Origin: CAKRHR01 sp964423195
GTDB taxonomy: Bacteria > Bacillota > Clostridia > Lachnospirales > Lachnospiraceae
Reading direction: 5' to 3'
DNA length: 42,051 nucleotides
Assembly (NCBI GenBank): GCA_964423195.1
Contig: CAYRDY010000007.1
Location: 1-42,051, forward strand
The notes under the pieces were generated by a model. The model did not search any database. It was not told where the DNA came from and saw only the letters and a list, made by a program, of their open reading frames with translations. Every line of letters starts with the position of its first letter. Position 1 is the stretch's first letter. Of the stretch, positions 25,855 to 35,600 are shown piece by piece. Position numbers and translations under genes: made by a program.

Positions 25855-27066
25855 ATGAGATGCATCAATCTGATAGACATGTTTGACAGGGAGATAGAGG
25901 TCCTTGAGGTCACGGATACAGCCATGATCTACGCGATCGACCAGAAAAATGAAGTCATGGACGCCTGTCGTATCGGCCGCTATGATTTTGAGACCGGCAT
26001 CAATCACTCGCTGATGCTGCTGGAGTATACGAGGATCTACGAGTCCTTCCAGACGTATCGGCAGATGCGTGATTTCTTTTACGCTGTCAATGTGCTTCAG
26101 GATTACCGGCTGCGCCTGCGCCGAATCAACAAGACGACATGGGCGCCGGAGGGCGAGATACTCATCGAGGCGCTGGGCGAGATTTTAAACATTTTCATCA
26201 TTGACGCGCGGTATCTGCTGATCGTCGATGAAGTCAAAAAAACGGATGAATTTCTCGATATGTTTAATATTGAGGAGGATGAGGGCGAATATATCAACGT
26301 CTGTTATCTGTATGATTGTCACAGCGGGCAGCGCTATCCGCTGACGGACCGGCGGCTGCACGGAATGATCGATCTGGTTCGGGTGCGCACTGACACAGTG
26401 GTGATTGCCGTCCACAGGTCCAGTGACTTGGACGATGAGTCCCGTGTGTGTCAGGACGCGCGCGGAGCGCCGGCGAGCGCGGTGTATCGGATGGACAAGG
26501 GTGCGTTTGTCCGCGCGTTGACGGAGAGGATGCCGCTTTTTCTGGAGGATGTCTGTGTGGCGGATGACCACAGCGGCGTCCGGTTCTTAGAAAATGACAA
26601 CGATGAGATTGTCTGCGTGGTGCGCGATTTTAGGGACGGCACTGAAAAGATTGTTCTGTGCGGTGATTCGGGCGGGACGCGTCGCGTGATTCGTCAATAT
26701 CCGTACACCGCAAACGGCACTTACTTTTATGATCCATGGAACTATCACGTCTATGTAGAGAGGGATTTTGCCGTCGAAGATATGGCGGATGCGGGCAAAA
26801 CGCATGTCGAAAAACGGGTGGACTGCCTGACGGATCCGGGCCGGAGCTTTTGCTATGACAGCAGGTACGGAGAGTTTGCGGGTATCTCTAGGGGTGGCAT
26901 CTTTGTGACCACATTCTACAGAGAAGTGATGGCGAAGGAAGATGAGTACCATGAGTATGTCGCTGTCCATGAGCCGGAAGACGGCGATGTGCCGCTGACC
27001 CGCGAGGGTCGGTTTGTGGCCTGGCGGGATAAGTTAATCTTGTTGAAATCATTTCTGGCTCTGTAA
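25855..27066 (+). CDS. Hypothetical protein, 403 residues
   Basis: I do not recognise a family. The protein is soluble, with no signal peptide or membrane helix, and strongly acidic overall. It has alternating beta-strand-like segments with Tyr, Val and Ile (for example GILNIFIIDARYLLIVDE-like and RVRTDTVVIAVHRSSDL) that suggest a beta-rich or propeller-like fold. Aromatic and Arg clusters such as YESFQTYRQMRDFFYAVNVLQDYRLRLRR occur near residues 60-90. The start is ATG 25855, with TAGGGAG 7 nt before it. An earlier in-frame ATG at 25789 lies inside the NUDIX terminator and is rejected. It lies between the NUDIX gene and an Mrp-type ATPase, and no functional link is evident. Confidence 0.75.
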   Translation: MRCINLIDMFDREIEVLEVTDTAMIYAIDQKNEVMDACRIGRYDFETGINHSLMLLEYTRIYESFQTYRQMRDFFYAVNVLQDYRLRLRRINKTTWAPEGEILIEALGEILNIFIIDARYLLIVDEVKKTDEFLDMFNIEEDEGEYINVCYLYDCHSGQRYPLTDRRLHGMIDLVRVRTDTVVIAVHRSSDLDDESRVCQDARGAPASAVYRMDKGAFVRALTERMPLFLEDVCVADDHSGVRFLENDNDEIVCVVRDFRDGTEKIVLCGDSGGTRRVIRQYPYTANGTYFYDPWNYHVYVERDFAVEDMADAGKTHVEKRVDCLTDPGRSFCYDSRYGEFAGISRGGIFVTTFYREVMAKEDEYHEYVAVHEPEDGDVPLTREGRFVAWRDKLILLKSFLAL

Positions 27067-27082
27067 ACGGCGATCGCGCCGT
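27067..27082 (+). terminator. GC-rich hairpin after the 403-residue gene
   Basis: ACGGCG (27067-27072) pairs with CGCCGT (27077-27082) around ATCG, directly after the stop codon. CGGGGGTTTTC follows. The T-run is short and displaced, so termination is uncertain. Confidence 0.35.
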
Positions 27083-27128
27083 CGGGGGTTTTCGAAAAAC
27101 ATATGATGGATGAAGGAGTGGTGTAAAA

Positions 27129-27950
27129 ATGAGTGAATGTACATCAGACTGCGGATCCTGCGGCCAGGCGGACTGTGCGGCAAGGCAGCCGGATTTCAGG
27201 GTGGCGCAAAATGAATACAGCGATATCAGGCATGTGATCGGTATCGTCAGCGGGAAAGGCGGTGTGGGCAAGTCTCTGGTGACGGCCGAGCTTGCTGTGC
27301 TCTTGCAGCGCAAGGGCTACAAGGTCGGCGTTTTGGACGCCGATATCACCGGGCCGTCCATCCCAAAAGTTTTCGGTATCCATGAGTTGGCAAGAGGCAC
27401 TGATCAGGGGATTCTCCCTGCGGAGACCGTCACCGGCATCAAGGTCATATCGATCAATATGATGCTCGACGATGAGGAGATGCCGGTCATCTGGCGGGGG
27501 CCGGTGCTGGCAGGCGTGGTCAAACAGTTCTGGAGTGAGGTCCTGTGGGGCGAGATTGATTATCTGCTGGTCGACATGCCACCGGGGACCGGAGATGTGC
27601 CGCTGACGATCTTTCAGTCTCTGCCGGTGGATGGCGTGGTGATCGTCACATCCCCGCAGGAGCTTGTGGAGATGATCGTCAAGAAGGCGTACAATATGGC
27701 GGAACAGATGAACATTCCTGTGATCGCCCTGGTGCAGAATATGAGTTATCTGACCTGTCCGGACTGCGGCAAAAAGATTTATCTGTACGGCGAGCGAAGC
27801 AGCAGTCAGACAGCCAGAGCGCTATCGATTCCAACCTACGCCCAGCTGCCGGTCGATCCGGAGATCGCGATGCTGTGCGACAGCGGCAAGATCGAATTGT
27901 TCGCGGATAAATATCTGGATGATGTTGTCAGCGCTATAGAGAGACTTTGA
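27129..27950 (+). CDS. Mrp/NBP35-type Fe-S cluster carrier ATPase
   Basis: A 273-residue P-loop ATPase of the Mrp/NBP35/ApbC family, which carries Fe-S clusters to target enzymes. Walker A is SGKGGVGKS at residues 41-49, with the deviant MinD-type lysine at residue 43. VDMPPGTGDVPLT is the family Walker B block. The cluster-binding CxxC pair is Cys210 and Cys213 in TCPDCGKK. The N-terminus adds four cysteines (Cys4, 8, 11, 16), as in NBP35-like forms found in anaerobes. GAAGGAG lies before ATG 27129. It precedes the molybdenum-hydroxylase maturation genes after about 90 nt, so it may supply Fe-S clusters for enzymes matured by that group. That link is inference. Confidence 0.9.
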   Translation: MSECTSDCGSCGQADCAARQPDFRVAQNEYSDIRHVIGIVSGKGGVGKSLVTAELAVLLQRKGYKVGVLDADITGPSIPKVFGIHELARGTDQGILPAETVTGIKVISINMMLDDEEMPVIWRGPVLAGVVKQFWSEVLWGEIDYLLVDMPPGTGDVPLTIFQSLPVDGVVIVTSPQELVEMIVKKAYNMAEQMNIPVIALVQNMSYLTCPDCGKKIYLYGERSSSQTARALSIPTYAQLPVDPEIAMLCDSGKIELFADKYLDDVVSAIERL

Positions 27951-28039
27951 GTATTTGATCCGTGCAAATTGACGGCTCAGATTGTCGGTTACATTGGGAA
28001 ACGTATCAAAATATTGCGGGCGAAGAATGGTGAAAGATC

Positions 28040-29440
28040 ATGAATTTATGTGAAATGGCAGATACCCTGGGAATCAAGCGGGGGAGTGTGGTATCTGTCG
28101 TCGGCTGCGGGGGGAAGACGACGCTCATCCGGCGGCTGGCACAGATTCTCTCGACCCATATGAGAGTCGGCGTTGCGGCGACGACAAAGATGTATATTCC
28201 CGAAAAGGGGACTTATAGAGATATTTTTGTGAGAAATCACAGAGAGTGCACAGAGCCGGTGACGGAAAACGGGATTTATTACTTCGCGGATGAGATCATT
28301 CCCGGAAAGATTCACGGGTTCAGTGCCTATATGGCGGCTCAGGCCAAGAGCACGATGGATGTGCTGCTGATCGAGGCGGATGGTTCCAGAAGGCGTCCGC
28401 TCAAGGGATGGGCGGCGTATGAGCCGGTGATCATCGACGATACCACGCTGACGATCGGGGTGGTGACTCTGAAGGAACTGGGCAATCAGGCGACAGAAAA
28501 GAACGTTCACCGGATGCTGGAATTTGAGCGGCTGACCGGCGCCGCGGAGGGCGACATCGTGCAGGCGCATCATATCAGCGCGATGGTCAATGCGCCCGGC
28601 GGGATGTTCAAGGGTTCCTCATCCAAAAAGGTGCTGTTGGTCAATCAGATAGAGAGCGAGGATGATTATAAGAACGCTGTCGACTTTATCAACCATATGG
28701 AGCTGAATGTCGACGCGGCGCTTATCGTCAGTTTTTTACACGATTATGCTGAGATCTATAAAAAGAAGCGTTTTCTGAAAGTGGCGGCTGTCGTGCTGGC
28801 CTCCGGTTTTGGAAAGCGCATGAAAAAGAATAAATTACTCATCGATATTCAGGGGATGCCGATGATTGAGTATGTACTCGATTGTGTCGACCATCCGAAT
28901 TTCTGCAGCCGCTGTGTCGTGACCGCGGATGCACGGGTTGCGGCGATCGCTGAAAAACATTTTCATACACAGGTGGTTTTCAATGACGATCCGGCGGCCG
29001 GCCAGGGACACTCGGTAGCCTTGGGAACAGCAAACTGCGGCGCGGACTGCGACGGCATCATGTTTTTCAGCGGTGACCTGCCGCTTCTGCGGGCCGAGAC
29101 TGTGCGAAAGCTCCTGGATGTCTTTGATGACAGCAACCGGATTGTCGTGCCTGTCTACGACGGCCGGCGGGGCAATCCGGTGATCTTCCCGATACGGTTC
29201 AGGGATGAGCTGATGCATATTGACGGCGATTTCGGCGGCCGGAAAATTATTGATCGCTATCCGGACGAGGTCGTCCTTGTGCCTGTGGATGACAGTATCC
29301 AGGGATTCGACATCGATACGCCGGAGGATCTCGAACGCGTTCAGGCGCTCATGCCATATGAGTCACAGAAAGAACTGGACCGGCTTGGGGATCAGATGCC
29401 ATTTGAGTCACAGGACGATTCTGAGCGATTGGAGGCGTAG
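28040..29440 (+). CDS. yqeC: YqeC-MocA fusion for selenium-dependent Mo hydroxylase maturation
   Basis: A 466-residue protein with two domains. Residues 1 to about 240 are YqeC-like, a P-loop protein with VVGCGGKTTLIRRLAQ near residues 19-34 and VLLIEADGSRRRPLKGW. Residues about 248-440 are a MocA/MobA-like nucleotidyltransferase: AAVVLASGFGKRMKKNKLL, PAAGQGHSVALG and FFSGDLPLL are conserved nucleotide- and Mo-cofactor-handling motifs, with FDIDTPEDL at the end. The pair is established as part of the selenium-dependent molybdenum hydroxylase set. The extreme C-terminus has a 15-codon duplication (ATGCCATATGAGTCACAG at 29351-29368 and a one-base variant at 29396-29413). The ribosome site before ATG 28040 is weak (GGTGA). 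yqeB follows after 5 nt. Confidence 0.88.
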   Translation: MNLCEMADTLGIKRGSVVSVVGCGGKTTLIRRLAQILSTHMRVGVAATTKMYIPEKGTYRDIFVRNHRECTEPVTENGIYYFADEIIPGKIHGFSAYMAAQAKSTMDVLLIEADGSRRRPLKGWAAYEPVIIDDTTLTIGVVTLKELGNQATEKNVHRMLEFERLTGAAEGDIVQAHHISAMVNAPGGMFKGSSSKKVLLVNQIESEDDYKNAVDFINHMELNVDAALIVSFLHDYAEIYKKKRFLKVAAVVLASGFGKRMKKNKLLIDIQGMPMIEYVLDCVDHPNFCSRCVVTADARVAAIAEKHFHTQVVFNDDPAAGQGHSVALGTANCGADCDGIMFFSGDLPLLRAETVRKLLDVFDDSNRIVVPVYDGRRGNPVIFPIRFRDELMHIDGDFGGRKIIDRYPDEVVLVPVDDSIQGFDIDTPEDLERVQALMPYESQKELDRLGDQMPFESQDDSERLEA

Positions 29441-29445
29441 TTCAT

Positions 29446-30288
29446 ATGCGTGTCAACGAAACGCTGGTGATGGTGCGCGGCGGCGGTGATCTCGCCACGG
29501 GGACCATTCACTGTCTGGCATCGTGCGGATTCAAAGTGATTGTGCTGGAGGTCGCTCATCCAACGGCCATCCGTCGTGGCGCGGCATTCTGTGAGGCGAT
29601 GCAGGAGGCATCGGCGACGGTCGAGCGACTGACCGCCAGGAAAGTCAGTTCCCCGGTTGAGATCACTCGATGCTGGCAGCGCGGTGAGATACCGATGCTC
29701 GCCGATGAGGACGGCGCGTGGATCGCGCGATTGCATCCCCATGTGGTCGTGGACGCGATCGTCGCGAAGAAAAATAACGGCACGCACCGCGATATGGCGC
29801 CGCTCGTGATCGGTCTTGGCCCCGGTTTCACGGCCGGAGATGACGTGCATGTGGTGATTGAGACGATGCGCGGCCACAGGCTTGGCCGGATCATCACCGA
29901 GGGGCAGGCGCAGCCGAATACCGGTGTACCCGGTGTGATCGCCGGATACAGCAGCGAGCGGGTGATTCACGCCCCCGCGTCCGGCGTGATGAAAAATATC
30001 TGCAAGATTTCTGATATTGTTAAAAAAGGGCAAGTCATCGCCTACATTATGAAAAATGAGAATTTTGCCCATGACCCGATTGGCGATGGAACGCCTGTGG
30101 TTGCCACACTGGACGGCGTGCTGCGCGGGCTGCTGCGCGACGGACTTACGGTGCCGCGCGGATTCAAGATCGCGGACATCGACCCGCGCATTTCGGAACA
30201 GGAAAATTGCTTTACAATCTCAGACAAAGCGAGGACAATCGCGGGCGGCGTGCTGCAGGCAATTCTGATGTACGGCGGCGTCGAGTGA
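29446..30288 (+). CDS. yqeB: YqeB, selenium-dependent Mo hydroxylase accessory protein (EF2563 family)
   Basis: A 280-residue protein of the EF2563/YqeB family, linked by gene neighbourhood to selenium-dependent molybdenum hydroxylases; its biochemical role is unproven. An N-terminal Rossmann-like start (MVRGGGDLATGTIHCLASCGFKVIVLE) is typical, as are RRGAAFCEAMQ and VDAIVAKKNNGTHRDMAPLVIGLGPGFTAG. The C-terminal half contains ITEGQAQPNTGVPG and a biotinyl/lipoyl-like beta-rich section (IHAPASGVMKNICKISDIVKKGQVIAYI). GGAGG (29431-29435) lies 10 nt before the ATG. It sits between yqeC-mocA and a molybdopterin-binding protein gene. Confidence 0.92.
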   Translation: MRVNETLVMVRGGGDLATGTIHCLASCGFKVIVLEVAHPTAIRRGAAFCEAMQEASATVERLTARKVSSPVEITRCWQRGEIPMLADEDGAWIARLHPHVVVDAIVAKKNNGTHRDMAPLVIGLGPGFTAGDDVHVVIETMRGHRLGRIITEGQAQPNTGVPGVIAGYSSERVIHAPASGVMKNICKISDIVKKGQVIAYIMKNENFAHDPIGDGTPVVATLDGVLRGLLRDGLTVPRGFKIADIDPRISEQENCFTISDKARTIAGGVLQAILMYGGVE

Positions 30289-30369
30289 TCAGACGAGGCG
30301 GCCAGCCCCGGAGCATCGCAGTATTCACCGGAATGGCGTGGCAGCGCTGTTTGATAGGAGGTTTTGCCA

Positions 30370-31407
30370 ATGAAGATGATACCCGTGCGGGAAGCCGTGG
30401 GCAGCGTCCTGGTACACGATATCACCCAGATTTTGCCGGGCGAGTTTAAGGGACGCAGGTTCAAAAAGGGACATATCGTCCGGGAGGAGGACATCCCGGT
30501 CCTCCTGTCACTTGGCAAGGAACATCTCTATGTGTGGGAGGAACAGCCGGGGATGGTTCACGAGAACGACGCGGCGACATTCTTGAGGGACACCGCGATG
30601 GGCGAGGGCCTGACTTTCGGCGAGATCAAAGAGGGAAAGATCGGCTTCGACGCGGCCTACGACGGTGTCTTCAAAGTTGACGCGGATCTTTTGTTAGCGC
30701 TCAATATGCTCGGCGAGATTTCCTTCGCCACTCTGATGAACAATACGCCCGTTACGGCCGGCCAGAATGTGGCCGGGACACGGGTGATCCCGCTGATGAT
30801 CGACGAGAAAAAACTGCAGGCGGCCAAAACACTTTTAGATGGGAGAAAACTTATCCGCGTGCTGCCGATGCGTCCGCGAAGCGCTGGAATCGTCACCACG
30901 GGGAATGAAGTCTATCATCACCGCATCGAGGATCGATTCGGGCCGGTGATCATGGAGAAAATGAAAGCCTACCGATGTGAGGTGCTGGGACAGACGTTTG
31001 TCCCGGACGACAAAGCGCAGATCGCGTCGGCCATCCGCGCGTGGATCAACTCTGGCGCGGAGATGATCTTCTGCACGGGAGGGATGTCTGTGGATCCCGA
31101 TGATTTGACACCCGCGGCCATCCGCGAGATCGGCGGCGAGCTTGTCACTTACGGTACACCGGTGCTGCCGGGTGCCATGTTTATGCTTTCCTATGTCACA
31201 GGGGCGAACGGAGGGGAGATACCGATCATGGGCCTTCCGGGATGTGTGATGCACGCCAAAATCACGGTATTTGACCTGATCTTGCCGAGAATTTTGGCCG
31301 GTGAGCATTTGACGATGCGCGATATTGCCGCATACGGCCACGGCGGGCTGTGTGTCCAGTGCCGGGAGTGCAGGTATCCGGTATGCCATTTCGGCAAAGG
31401 ACAATAG
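30370..31407 (+). CDS. Molybdopterin-binding protein (MoeA/MogA-like domain)
   Basis: A 345-residue protein whose central-to-C-terminal part is a MoCF-type molybdopterin-binding domain: VLPMRPRSAGIVTTGNEVYHHRIEDRFGPVI, FCTGGMSVDPDDLTPAAIREIG and MGLPGCVMHAKITVFDLILPRILAGE. This form is found beside YqeB and YqeC in Se-dependent Mo hydroxylase clusters. The C-terminus carries four cysteines (Cys328, 331, 334, 339 in CVQCRECRYPVC) that could bind zinc or an Fe-S cluster. ATG 30370 is the start, with AGGAGG (30356-30361) 8 nt before it. TTG 30364 is a weaker in-frame alternative. The hydroxylase that this set would mature is not in the window. Confidence 0.88.
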   Translation: MKMIPVREAVGSVLVHDITQILPGEFKGRRFKKGHIVREEDIPVLLSLGKEHLYVWEEQPGMVHENDAATFLRDTAMGEGLTFGEIKEGKIGFDAAYDGVFKVDADLLLALNMLGEISFATLMNNTPVTAGQNVAGTRVIPLMIDEKKLQAAKTLLDGRKLIRVLPMRPRSAGIVTTGNEVYHHRIEDRFGPVIMEKMKAYRCEVLGQTFVPDDKAQIASAIRAWINSGAEMIFCTGGMSVDPDDLTPAAIREIGGELVTYGTPVLPGAMFMLSYVTGANGGEIPIMGLPGCVMHAKITVFDLILPRILAGEHLTMRDIAAYGHGGLCVQCRECRYPVCHFGKGQ

Positions 31408-31418
31408 GGGGTGAATCG

Positions 31419-32501
31419 ATGAGAATCAGAATGTGCCCATACTGCGACCATGAGATGACAAAGAGACATCACTGCGATACGTGCAATTCTTTTGTCTGGA
31501 AAGCGGATATGGTCGATATCCATTTTAATCATGACCAGAGGCGCGGCGACGTCGACTGTGCCTACCCCGAAAATGCGGCGGACTGGCAAAAACACAGGGG
31601 CAGCAATTACGACGCGGCGAAGGCTGCCTCAAAGCATTCAAAGCAATCGCGGGTGACTGTCGTCAGAACAGCGCAGCCGCAGCCAAATCAAGGCAGGGCA
31701 GCGCAGACAAACGCAAGAAGAGGGGCAAATTCCGGAAGGACTGCAAGGCAGACGTCAAATTCTGCGGCATATCCGCAGATGAATGCCGCGGGACAGACTT
31801 CCTATCAGGGTGGCAGACCGCCAGGATCCAAGCCCCAGGCGCGCAAGAAATCGAATGTTTTTGTTGTCATTCTGATCATCTGGATCCTGATCATCGCCAT
31901 CGGCGTCATCGGCAACCTCTTGTCCAAATTTTCAAGAGATGACATCCCGGCGGAGGATTCGGATGGGTACCGCGAACTGACCCATGAGGAAGTGATGGAG
32001 ATGGGGCAGGAGTGCAACGCGTTTGGACATTTCGATCTGGACGGTCTTGAGCTCTACAGAGAAATGCTCGCGGCATTCGGGGAGGATTTCGGTATCGCCT
32101 ATCCGGAGAATGATTCGGAGAGTCGTGAACCGGACCTTCAGGTCAGAGAAGAAAACACCATCATGGAGGGCGAATACGGGTACACAAGTTTTGAGATGAC
32201 CTATGACTTTCCGTTTGAGGACGGACGCTATCTGATGGTCAGCTGTGACTCTTTCAGCGGCAGGCTCCATGAGGTCAGATTCTCCATGGAGAATACCGGG
32301 GACAGCAAGGCCCTGCTGGATTTTATCATGCGGTATTTCAAAGAAAATGGCATCGATACCAGCGGCTGGGATGAGGATCAGCTGGATCAGGTCTATGTGT
32401 TCGAGGATGGGGAAACTCAGTACAGAGGTTATGGCGAGGTCGATATCTATACGTCGCAGGGCGATGATTATTTTTACACATCGATCGGCGCATCCTATTA
32501 A
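31419..32501 (+). CDS. Zinc-ribbon, single-pass membrane protein
   Basis: A 360-residue hypothetical protein. A short zinc ribbon (CPYCDHEMTKRHHCDTC, residues 6-22) opens the protein. A Gln/Ala/Asn/Arg-rich low-complexity linker follows at about residues 70-140, then one membrane helix at about residues 147-170 (VFVVILIIWILIIAIGVIGNLL), and an acidic extracytoplasmic domain of about 190 residues. The arrangement of cytoplasmic ribbon, linker, helix and outer domain is common in clostridial proteins of unknown role. GGGGGTGA (31407-31414) precedes ATG 31419, which lies 11 nt after the molybdopterin gene. It is probably co-transcribed, but nothing links it to Mo enzymes. Confidence 0.7.
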   Translation: MRIRMCPYCDHEMTKRHHCDTCNSFVWKADMVDIHFNHDQRRGDVDCAYPENAADWQKHRGSNYDAAKAASKHSKQSRVTVVRTAQPQPNQGRAAQTNARRGANSGRTARQTSNSAAYPQMNAAGQTSYQGGRPPGSKPQARKKSNVFVVILIIWILIIAIGVIGNLLSKFSRDDIPAEDSDGYRELTHEEVMEMGQECNAFGHFDLDGLELYREMLAAFGEDFGIAYPENDSESREPDLQVREENTIMEGEYGYTSFEMTYDFPFEDGRYLMVSCDSFSGRLHEVRFSMENTGDSKALLDFIMRYFKENGIDTSGWDEDQLDQVYVFEDGETQYRGYGEVDIYTSQGDDYFYTSIGASY

Positions 32502-32578
32502 ATTTGCGCGGGCGATTTGGCTTGCCTGAGACTGTCACTTTGTACACGAATATGGAAGAAAAACGGATGGATATTTTC

Positions 32579-32608
32579 TTGACGTATTTATCTGTTTGGG
32601 TATACAAT
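32579..32608 (+). promoter_or_regulatory. Promoter of nifJ
   Basis: TTGACG (32579-32584) and TACAAT (32603-32608), with an 18-bp spacer. A 16-bp-spaced TATACA (32601-32606) overlaps. The start codon lies 37 bp further on. Confidence 0.6.
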
Positions 32609-32645
32609 AAAAACGAATGAAAGAACGAAAGGAGACTTTTACAAA

Positions 32646-35600
32646 ATGGCAAAAGTTATGAAAACGATGGACGGCAATACCGCCGCCGCATGGGCATCCT
32701 ATGCTTTTACCGAGGTGGCCGGTATTTTCCCGATCACACCATCATCACCTATGGCTGAAGTGACTGATGAGTGGGCGGCCAACGGCAAAAAGAACATCTT
32801 CGGACAGCCGGTCCAGGTGACGGAGATGCAGTCAGAGGCGGGCGCGTCCGGCGCTGTACACGGTTCCCTGACGTCCGGATCGCTGACCACGACCTACACC
32901 GCCTCCCAGGGCCTGCTGCTGATGATCCCGAATATGTACAAGATCGCGGGCGAACTGCTCCCGTGCGTCTTTCATGTCAGCGCCAGGGCGGTGGCCACAC
33001 ACGCGCTCTCGATCTTCGGTGACCACTCGGATGTGATGGCCTGCCGTCAGACCGGTTTTGCGATGCTCTGCTCCAATTCAGTCCAGGAAGTGATGGATCT
33101 GGGCGCTGTCGCGCATCTCAGTGCGATCAAGGGCAGAGTGCCTTTCATCCATTTCTTTGATGGTTTCAGAACTTCTCATGAGATTCAGAAGATAGAATGT
33201 CTTGACTATGACGATTTGGCAAAGCTCGTCGATTACGACGCGCTGGCAGATTTTAAGAAGAGAGCATTGAATCCTGAGCATCCGGCAATCCACGGCACCG
33301 CCCAGAATCCGGACATCTTCTTCCAGAACAAGGAAGCCGCCAATCAATATTATCTGGCGCTTCCGGCGATTGTCGAGGAATATCTCGGCGAGATCAGCAA
33401 GCTGACCGGACGCGACTACCGGCTGTTCAATTATTATGGCGCCGCGGACGCGGATCGCGTGATCATCGCCATGGGTTCCGTCTGTGAGGCCGCTGAGGAA
33501 GTCATCGACTACCTGACGGCCAAGGGTGAAAAGGTGGGCCTGATCAAAGTCCATCTCTACCGGCCTTTCTCCGTCGAGCATTTCCTGAAAGCGATTCCGG
33601 AGACGGCAAAGAAGATCGCTGTCCTCGACCGCACCAAGGAGCCTGGCGCGCTCGGCGAGCCGCTCTATGAGGATGTCTGCACGGCACTCTTCAAATCCGG
33701 CAGACGTGATCTGACCGTTGTCGGCGGGCGCTATGGCCTCGGCTCCAAGGACGTGACGCCGGCGCAGATCATCTCCGTCTATGAGAATCTCAAGGCGGAT
33801 GCGCCGAAGAACAACTTCACCATCGGTATCGTTGACGATGTGACGGATCTGTCGCTGCCGGTACTCCCTGAGATCGATGTGGCCGGCGAGGGCACGACCA
33901 GCTGCAAATTCTGGGGCCTCGGCGCGGACGGCACGGTCGGCGCCAACAAGAACTCCATCAAGATCATCGGCGACCATACAGATATGTATGCACAGGCCTA
34001 TTTCTCATATGACTCCAAGAAATCCGGCGGCATCACACAGTCCCACCTGCGCTTCGGCAAGAAACCGATCCGCTCGACCTACTATGTCAAGACGGCCGAT
34101 TTCGTGGCGTGCCACAATCAGGCCTATGTCCATCTGTATGATATGCTCAGCGAGATCAAGGAGAATGGCACCTTCCTGCTCAATACGGAGTGGACGCCGG
34201 AGGAGCTTGAGGAAAATCTGCCGGCCAAGATGAAGCGCGTGATTGCCAGAAAGCACATCAAGTTCTATATCATCAATGCCACGGATATTGCCAAGGAGAT
34301 CGGTCTCGGCAACAGGACGAATACGGTGCTTCAGGCCGCTTTCTTTAAGCTAGCCAACATCATTCCGATCGAGGACGCCGTGAGGTTCATGAAGGAAGCC
34401 ATCCAGAAGACTTACGGCAAAAAGGGCGAGTCCATCGTCAATATGAACTATGCGGCGGTTGATGCCGGCGTTGACGGCGCCGTCGCTGTTGAGGTACCGG
34501 CCTCGTGGGCTGACGCGGTGGATAAGAACCCGAAAGCCGAGAGGCATGTCCCTGATTTCATCAAAAATGTGGTTGACCCGATCAATGCCCAGAAGGGCGA
34601 CGATCTGCCGGTCAGCACTTTCGTCAATATCGCAAACGGTGAGTTTCCGCTCGGCACGGCCGCCTATGAGAAGCGCGGCGTGGCGACGATGGTTCCAGCC
34701 TGGGATGCTAGCAAATGTATTCAGTGCAATCAGTGTTCCTATGTCTGCCCGCACGCGACAATCCGTCCGTTCCTTCTGACCGAGGAAGAGAACGCCGCCG
34801 CACCGGAGGGCTACGGCGCGGTCAAGGGCAAAGGCAAGGGCGTCGACCAGTATTATTTCAAGATGCAGGTCTCCGTTCTGGATTGCCTCGGCTGCGGCAG
34901 CTGTGTGACGGTCTGTCCGGCGAAGGAGAAGGCCATCACGATGCAGCCGCTTCACACGCAGTATGCGGAAGCGGCAAACTGGGAGTATTCGATGACCCTG
35001 TCGAAGAAACCGAATCCTGTCAGCAAAGAGACTGTCAAGGGCAGCCAGTTCGAGCAGCCGCTGCTTGAGTTCTCAGGCGCCTGCGCGGGCTGCGGTGAGA
35101 CCCCTTACGCCAAGCTGATCACCCAGCTTTTCGGCGACAGAATGTATGTCGCCAACGCGACGGGATGTTCGTCCATCTGGGGCGCGTCCGCTCCGTCCAT
35201 GCCTTATGCGGCCAATGAGAAGGGCCAGGGCCCTGCTTGGGCGAATTCACTGTTCGAGGACAACGCGGAGTTTGGCTATGGCATGTACTTAGGCGTCAAG
35301 CAGCAACGGAAAGCACTGGCGGATAAGGTCAGAGCGCTGGCAAAACTGGATGTCTGCGACGCCATCAAGGACGCGGCCAATGCTTGGCTTGACACCATGA
35401 ATCTCGGCGAGGCATCCAAGGAGACATCCGCGGCGCTGCTTGCGGCGATCGACGGCTGTGAGGGTACGCCTGAGGCGCAGGCGCTCATCGACGGCATCAA
35501 GGCGGCCAAGGATCATCTGGTGAAGAAATCCCAGTGGATCTTCGGCGGCGACGGCTGGGCCTACGACATCGGTTACGGTGGCCTCGACCATGTGCTCGCC

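Noticed and set aside
33078..33977. 299-codon minus-strand open frame
   Set aside because: It lies wholly within nifJ in antisense and lacks family motifs; GC-rich genes commonly produce such shadow frames.
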